A DNA stretch of 36,659 bases. It comes from Methylobacterium iners. GTDB taxonomy: Bacteria > Pseudomonadota > Alphaproteobacteria > Rhizobiales > Beijerinckiaceae. Below, in pieces: positions 33,151 to 36,659 of the stretch; positions within the stretch are counted from its first letter, which is position 1; each line of letters begins with the position of its first letter. The notes under the pieces are model-generated. The model ran no database searches. It had not been told where the DNA came from and worked only from the letters and a program-made list of their open reading frames with translations. The stretch lies in NCBI RefSeq assembly GCF_022179305.1, contig NZ_BPQP01000084.1, positions 1 through 36,659 on the forward strand, read 5' to 3'. A program made the position numbers and the translations under genes.

Positions 33151-34005
33151 TCAAGGTTGCGACAATTGCCACGGATTGTCGCGCGTGGCGAGGTGATGCC
33201 CGGCGAGGTGATGGAGCGCGATGGCGCCGGCGGTGGCGACGTTGAGGGAATCGACGCCCGCCGACATCGGGATTCGCAAGGCCCGGCAGCGGGCGATCAC
33301 CGGCTCCGGCAGGCCCGGCCCCTCGGCCCCGAGGAGGAGGAGCGCGCGCCGCAGCGGCGGCAGCGCGCTCACGGTCTCGCGACCGGCGGGCGTCAGCGCG
33401 AGCGGGACGAGGTCGTGCCGCTCCGCGAGCGCGAGGAGCGCGTCGGCGTCGGGCAGGCGCGCGGAGGGGAGCGTCAGGGCGGTGCCGGCCGAGACGCGGA
33501 TCGCCTTGCGGTAGAGGGGATCGCAGGTCGCGCCATCGAGGAGGACCGCGTCGGCCCCGAGGCCTGCGGCGTTGCGGAACAGGCCGCCGACATTGTCGTG
33601 GTTGGTCAGCCCCACGAGGCCGACCAGGATCGCGCGCCCGGGGGAGGGCGGAACCAGCGCGTCGGGAGCGGGCTCGGAGCCGCGCAGGCCGATGGCGAGC
33701 ACGCCGCGGTGGATCGGGAAGCCGGTGATCGCGCTCATCACGGCGCGGCTGGCGCTGTAGACCGGCGGTGCCTCGGGGAGGGCAGCGACGGCATCCGCGA
33801 GCCCGGCGACGCGCTCCTCGGCCAGGAGGATCGATTCGGCGGCGAAGCGGGCGCGTCCGGAGAGCAGCACCCGCAGGGTGACCTCGCCCTCGACGACGAA
33901 GCGTCCCGCGCGCCCGACGAGGTCGCGCTCGCGCATCGCGGCGTAGGGCGCGATGCGCGGGTCGGCGGGATCGTCGATGGGGATCGTCTCGATCAAAGGG
34001 GCCAC
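33151..34005 (-). CDS. TrmH/SpoU family RNA 2'-O-methyltransferase
   Basis: A SPOUT methyltransferase of about 284 residues that methylates ribose 2'-OH in tRNA or rRNA using SAM. The N-terminal substrate-binding part (1-105) contains RDLVGRAGRFVVEGEVTLR. The trefoil-knot domain shows motif 1 VGLTNHDNVGGLFRNAAGLG, motif 2 LLLGAEGPGLP and motif 3 IPMSAGVDSLNVATAGAIA. The target site is unknown. I prefer GTG 34005 (with GGGGGCGTT upstream). GTG 34041, giving 296 residues, touches the palindromic repeat at 34043, and TTG 33996 is another option. Confidence 0.88.
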   Translation of the reverse strand: MAPLIETIPIDDPADPRIAPYAAMRERDLVGRAGRFVVEGEVTLRVLLSGRARFAAESILLAEERVAGLADAVAALPEAPPVYSASRAVMSAITGFPIHRGVLAIGLRGSEPAPDALVPPSPGRAILVGLVGLTNHDNVGGLFRNAAGLGADAVLLDGATCDPLYRKAIRVSAGTALTLPSARLPDADALLALAERHDLVPLALTPAGRETVSALPPLRRALLLLGAEGPGLPEPVIARCRALRIPMSAGVDSLNVATAGAIALHHLAGHHLATRDNPWQLSQP

Positions 34006-34042
34006 AACGCCCCCGAACCGTCGCCATGGTTGGCGCGCCACT

Positions 34043-34150
34043 CTCCTCCCCCTTGTGGGGAGGAGTTGGAGGTGGGGGTGGCTGGGCGACCCTCGACTGT
34101 GTCAGGCGGAACCACCCCCGCCCCGAGCCCCTCCCCACAAGGGGGAGGGG
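34043..34150. repeat. palindromic intergenic repeat, ~108 bp, 41-bp arms
   Basis: The left arm (34043-34083, CTCCTCCCCCTTGTGGGG...) and the right arm (34110-34150, ...CCCCACAAGGGGGAGGGG) are close inverted copies separated by 26 nt. It can form a very stable hairpin. It lies between the SpoU methyltransferase and MaoC genes, both on the minus strand, so it may limit transcription from one into the other. Its sequence differs from the repeats at 23236 and 24698. Confidence 0.78.
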
Positions 34151-34180
34151 ACGCGTACTCGATCCGGCCGTTGATGCCTT

Positions 34181-34660
34181 TCAAGCGCCTTCCGACCGGC
34201 CGCCCATGCGGACGGCCAGGGGATCGGCCTCGGCCTTGGTCGGCACCTTCACCAGCGCTTCGCCGTCGAGCACGATCTCGCTGCCGACCGCGCAGGTGCA
34301 TTTGAGTCGGGCGCGGCGGCGCTCCGGCACGAGCTCGGCCACCTCGACCGTGACCGACACGGTGTCGCCGATGCGCACCGGCGCGCGGAAGTTGAGGGTC
34401 TGGCTGATGTAGACGGCGCCGGGGCCGGGCAGGCGCGTGCCGAGCACCGCCGAGATCAGGCCCGCCGTGTAGAGGCCGTGTGCGATCCGGGTGCCGAAGG
34501 GGGTGCGGGCCGCGAAGTGCTCCGAGAGGTGGATCGGGTTGCGATCGCCCGTGATCTCGGCGAAGCCGATGACGTCGGCGGACGAGATCACCTTGTCCAG
34601 GGTCTCGGACAATCCGACCTCGAGGTCCTCGAAATACAGGACACGCAGTTCGGGCAACAT
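34181..34660 (-). CDS. MaoC-like (R)-hydratase / hot-dog fold protein
   Basis: A 159-residue single hot-dog domain protein with the hydratase-2 motif TGDRNPIHLSEHFAARTPFG (catalytic Asp and His) and RIAHGLYTAGLIS. Such enzymes hydrate trans-2-enoyl-CoA to the (R)-3-hydroxyacyl form; the chain-length preference is unknown. Sequence after residue 70 (VYISQTLNFRAPVRIGDTVSV) is typical. The ATG at 34660 has GGGGGAGAG about 6 nt before it, so the longer frame to 34714 is not favoured. It is divergent from the cation transporter gene. Confidence 0.9.
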   Translation of the reverse strand: MLPELRVLYFEDLEVGLSETLDKVISSADVIGFAEITGDRNPIHLSEHFAARTPFGTRIAHGLYTAGLISAVLGTRLPGPGAVYISQTLNFRAPVRIGDTVSVTVEVAELVPERRRARLKCTCAVGSEIVLDGEALVKVPTKAEADPLAVRMGGRSEGA

Positions 34661-34818
34661 CGGCGCTCTCCCCCGGCTCTCGATCCTCGGCGCGGCAGGC
34701 ATCCCGCCTCGCACAGGCGGCGGGGCAAATCCAGCGCGGCCGCGCCTGAAAATCGGTGCTCGACAGGAGAGGCGGGGATGGGCGATGACGCCGCCACCGC
34801 GGAGACCTCGCCCGACCC

Positions 34819-35436
34819 GTGCCCAGACCGTCCCTCCCCGCAGCCGGCCTTCGCCCCGTCGTCGCCCGCGTCGCCGGGCTCAACCTCGGCTATTTCGGCA
34901 TCGAGATCGCGGTGGCGCTGGCGATCGGCTCGATCGCGCTCATCGCCGACAGCCTCGACTTCCTCGAGGACGCGGCGATCAACCTCCTCATCTTCGCCGG
35001 CATCGGCTGGAGCGTGAGGAACCGCGCCCAGCTCGGCGTCGTGCTGGCCGGCATCCTCCTGGTCCCCGGCCTCGCCACGGCCTGGGCGGCCTGGCAGAAG
35101 TTCGAGGCGATGATTCCGCCCGAGCCCGTTGCCCTGACGCTGACGGGCCTCGGGGCGCTGGCCGTCAACCTGACCTGCGCCGCGATGCTCGCCCGCCACC
35201 GCGACGGCGGCGGCAGCCTGACCCGGGCGGCCTACCTCTCGGCCCGCAACGACGCCTACGCCAACCTCGCGATCATCGCCGCCGGGCTCGTGACCGCGCT
35301 GACCCTCTCCGCCTGGCCCGACCTCATCGCGGCGGCCGGCATCGCGATCCTCAACGCGGATTCGGCGGCCGACATCCTGAAGGCCGCCCGTAAGGAGTGG
35401 CGCGCGGCGAAGGCGGCCTCCGAGACGGCCTCCTGA
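34819..35436 (+). CDS. CDF-type cation transporter, short form
   Basis: A 205-residue protein corresponding to the transmembrane part of a cation diffusion facilitator. It shows LNLGYFGIEIAVALAIGSIA, the metal-site helix ALIADSLDFLEDAAINLL (D-x-x-D region) and SARNDAYANLAIIAAG (second metal site as ND rather than HD). The usual C-terminal cytoplasmic metallochaperone-like domain is absent. The GTG at 34819 is the only in-frame start, but a strong ribosome site (ACAGGAGAGGCGGGG) precedes ATG 34778 in another frame, so the N-terminus is doubtful. The metallophosphoesterase gene follows after 16 nt. Confidence 0.75.
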   Translation: MPRPSLPAAGLRPVVARVAGLNLGYFGIEIAVALAIGSIALIADSLDFLEDAAINLLIFAGIGWSVRNRAQLGVVLAGILLVPGLATAWAAWQKFEAMIPPEPVALTLTGLGALAVNLTCAAMLARHRDGGGSLTRAAYLSARNDAYANLAIIAAGLVTALTLSAWPDLIAAAGIAILNADSAADILKAARKEWRAAKAASETAS

Positions 35437-35452
35437 CAAGGCCGCCCCCGAC

Positions 35453-36298
35453 ATGCGCCTGTTCCCGATCTCCGACCTGCACCTCGAGCGCCGCCGGCTC
35501 GACCTCATCCCGCCGCCGAGCCAGCCCTTCGACGTCCTCGTCTGCGCCGGCGACCTCCACGAGGGCCGGCCCGAATCGGGGCTCGCGGCCCTGCTGCACC
35601 TCGCGGGGGGACGGCCGATCGTGCTGGTGCCGGGCAACCACGAGCGCTACGCCCCGACCGGCGATCCCCGCACCGCGCCGGAGCTGATCGCGGCGCTCGA
35701 GGCAGAGGTCGCCCGGATCAACGCGGAGGCGGCGCGGATCACCCTTCTGCAAGGCGGCGCCAGCACGGTCATCGACGGCGTGCGCTTCGTCGGCACCACG
35801 CTGTGGAGCGACTGGTCGCTGGCCGGCCGCTGGCTCGGGCCGGAGACGCCCGATGCGCCGGCCGATCCGGTAGCCTATGCCGCCGCTCGGATGACCGATC
35901 CGGTCACGGGCTCGCGCGAGTTCCGCGGCGCGATCCGCAACGGCGACGGCACGATCTGGTCGCCGGCGGACGCGATGGCGGCCCATGCCCGCGAGCGTGC
36001 GGCTCTCGCGCGGGCACTCTCCGCTCGGCACGAGGGCCCGACGGTGGTCGTCACCCACCACCCGGCGAGCCCGCTCGCGGCCGACGCCTATCGCGACGTC
36101 AGCGGCGTGCCCTGGTGGGTGCCGGCCTTCTACGCCACGACCGCGCTCGACGACCTGCCCGAGGCGGATCGTCCGGACCTCTGGGTCTCCGGCCACTTCC
36201 ATGCCGCGCACGACCTGACGATCGGGCGCACCCGCTGGGTCGCCAACCCGGTCGAGGACGGGGGCTATTCGCCGGAACGGACCATCGCGATCGGGTGA
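35453..36298 (+). CDS. metallophosphoesterase (calcineurin-like)
   Basis: A 281-residue cytoplasmic calcineurin-like phosphoesterase. All dimetal motifs are present in order: ISDLHLE (DxH, residues 6-12), AGDLHEG (GDxH, near 32), PGNHERY (GNH(E/D), near 63), VVTHHPAS (near 201) and SGHFHAAHD (GHxH, near 246). The substrate is not predictable; similar proteins act on phosphomonoesters, phosphodiesters or nucleotides. It starts 16 nt after the CDF transporter stop, so the pair probably forms an operon. Downstream is the second copy of the dispersed repeat. Confidence 0.9.
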   Translation: MRLFPISDLHLERRRLDLIPPPSQPFDVLVCAGDLHEGRPESGLAALLHLAGGRPIVLVPGNHERYAPTGDPRTAPELIAALEAEVARINAEAARITLLQGGASTVIDGVRFVGTTLWSDWSLAGRWLGPETPDAPADPVAYAAARMTDPVTGSREFRGAIRNGDGTIWSPADAMAAHARERAALARALSARHEGPTVVVTHHPASPLAADAYRDVSGVPWWVPAFYATTALDDLPEADRPDLWVSGHFHAAHDLTIGRTRWVANPVEDGGYSPERTIAIG

Positions 36299-36344
36299 CG
36301 CGCGAGGTCCGTTCCCGTCGGGAGTTCGGGTGAGTCCCCCCACG

Positions 36345-36513
36345 CCCTTCCCCGGACGGGTGGAGCGAAAGCGGAACCCGATCCGGGGCCCAGCACGGGA
36401 CGCCGCGAAGCGTCCGAACCCTTGCGCCGTTCGTCATGAGCCGCGGCCGCGGCCCCTTATTCGCCGGGTCCCGGATCACCTTCCGCTGACGCTCCAGGCG
36501 TCCGGGAAAGGGG
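36345..36513 (-). repeat. dispersed ~168-bp intergenic repeat with inverted ends, copy 2
   Basis: The reverse complement of this stretch matches 24698-24865 along its length. Shared blocks include CGGACGCCTGGAGCGT, GCGGAAGGTGATCCGGGAC, GGTTCGGACGCTTCGCG and GGATCGGGTTCCGCT; the middle part is more divergent. The ends are imperfect inverted repeats. It follows the metallophosphoesterase gene and contains no reading frame of note. Confidence 0.8.
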
Positions 36514-36659
36514 TGCGGAGATGGGACGCTCCAGGGCTGTCAGTCACACACCTCGTCCCAGCTCCGCTCCGCCGGCGGAGGCCGACCACGTCCGATCCCG
36601 ATCCGGTCCGACGATTTGTCTTGCTATTATTCCTAAATTATGTTTCTAATCCGTCACCT
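36514..36659. other. window-edge intergenic sequence
   Basis: No gene is supported. The last 40 bases are AT-rich (TTGTCTTGCTATTATTCC and following), unlike the rest of the window, and could belong to a promoter region or an acquired segment continuing beyond the window. Confidence 0.4.

Noticed and set aside
33159-33182. inverted repeat GCGACAAT/ATTGTCGC as a terminator of the SpoU methyltransferase gene
   Set aside because: It lies inside the 3' coding end of that gene and has no following U-tract, so it is more likely a chance dyad.

Overview
The window is high-GC alphaproteobacterial chromosome, most likely Methylobacterium or Methylorubrum (Hyphomicrobiales). I infer this from gene content: a C30 carotenoid cluster of the crtN/crtP/crtQ type, tandem LapG-like (BTLCP, peptidase C93) proteases, DUF3126, PAS_5 and DUF2336 proteins, an XRE-HTH/shikimate-kinase-like regulator, and PLPPRRP-tailed lytic transglycosylases. 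No rRNA, tRNA, CRISPR array, transposase or phage gene was found. Taxonomy is inferred, not searched.

Layout. 1-5.5 kb: membrane alpha/beta-hydrolase-like protein, gluconokinase, secreted lytic transglycosylase, HTH/shikimate-kinase-like regulator, serine acetyltransferase. 5.5-11.5 kb: small membrane or unknown proteins, two tandem LapG-like proteases, a double-PilZ protein, a PAS_5 protein, a rhomboid protease and a CBS-domain protein. Three intergenic sites here resemble CtrA boxes, one a perfect TTAA-N7-TTAAC. 11.5-17.5 kb: a minus-strand folE-hisI-patatin operon, a NifU-like scaffold, yidD and thrS, then a small VapX/VapD-type toxin-antitoxin pair whose toxin gene carries two in-frame amber codons. 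17.5-25.2 kb: a secreted protein of unknown function, nitroreductase plus flavin reductase, a degenerate CitE/HpcH-like protein, a second lytic transglycosylase translationally coupled to a DUF2336 protein, nadK, cutA and a DUF4287 protein, with two palindromic intergenic repeats.

25.2-33.0 kb, all on the minus strand, is the most distinctive block: crtN-like desaturase, DUF2141 secreted protein, ABC-2 ATPase, ABC-2 permease, crtP-like oxidase, acyltransferase, crtQ-like glycosyltransferase. Most junctions are 4-nt NTGA-type overlaps, several with non-ATG starts. The set fits a pathway for acyl-glycosyl C30 carotenoic acid with its own exporter and a secreted accessory protein.

33.1-36.7 kb: SpoU RNA methyltransferase, a large palindromic repeat, a MaoC-like hydratase, a CDF-type cation transporter and a metallophosphoesterase. 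The end of the window holds a second, inverted copy of the ~168-bp repeat seen at 24.7 kb.
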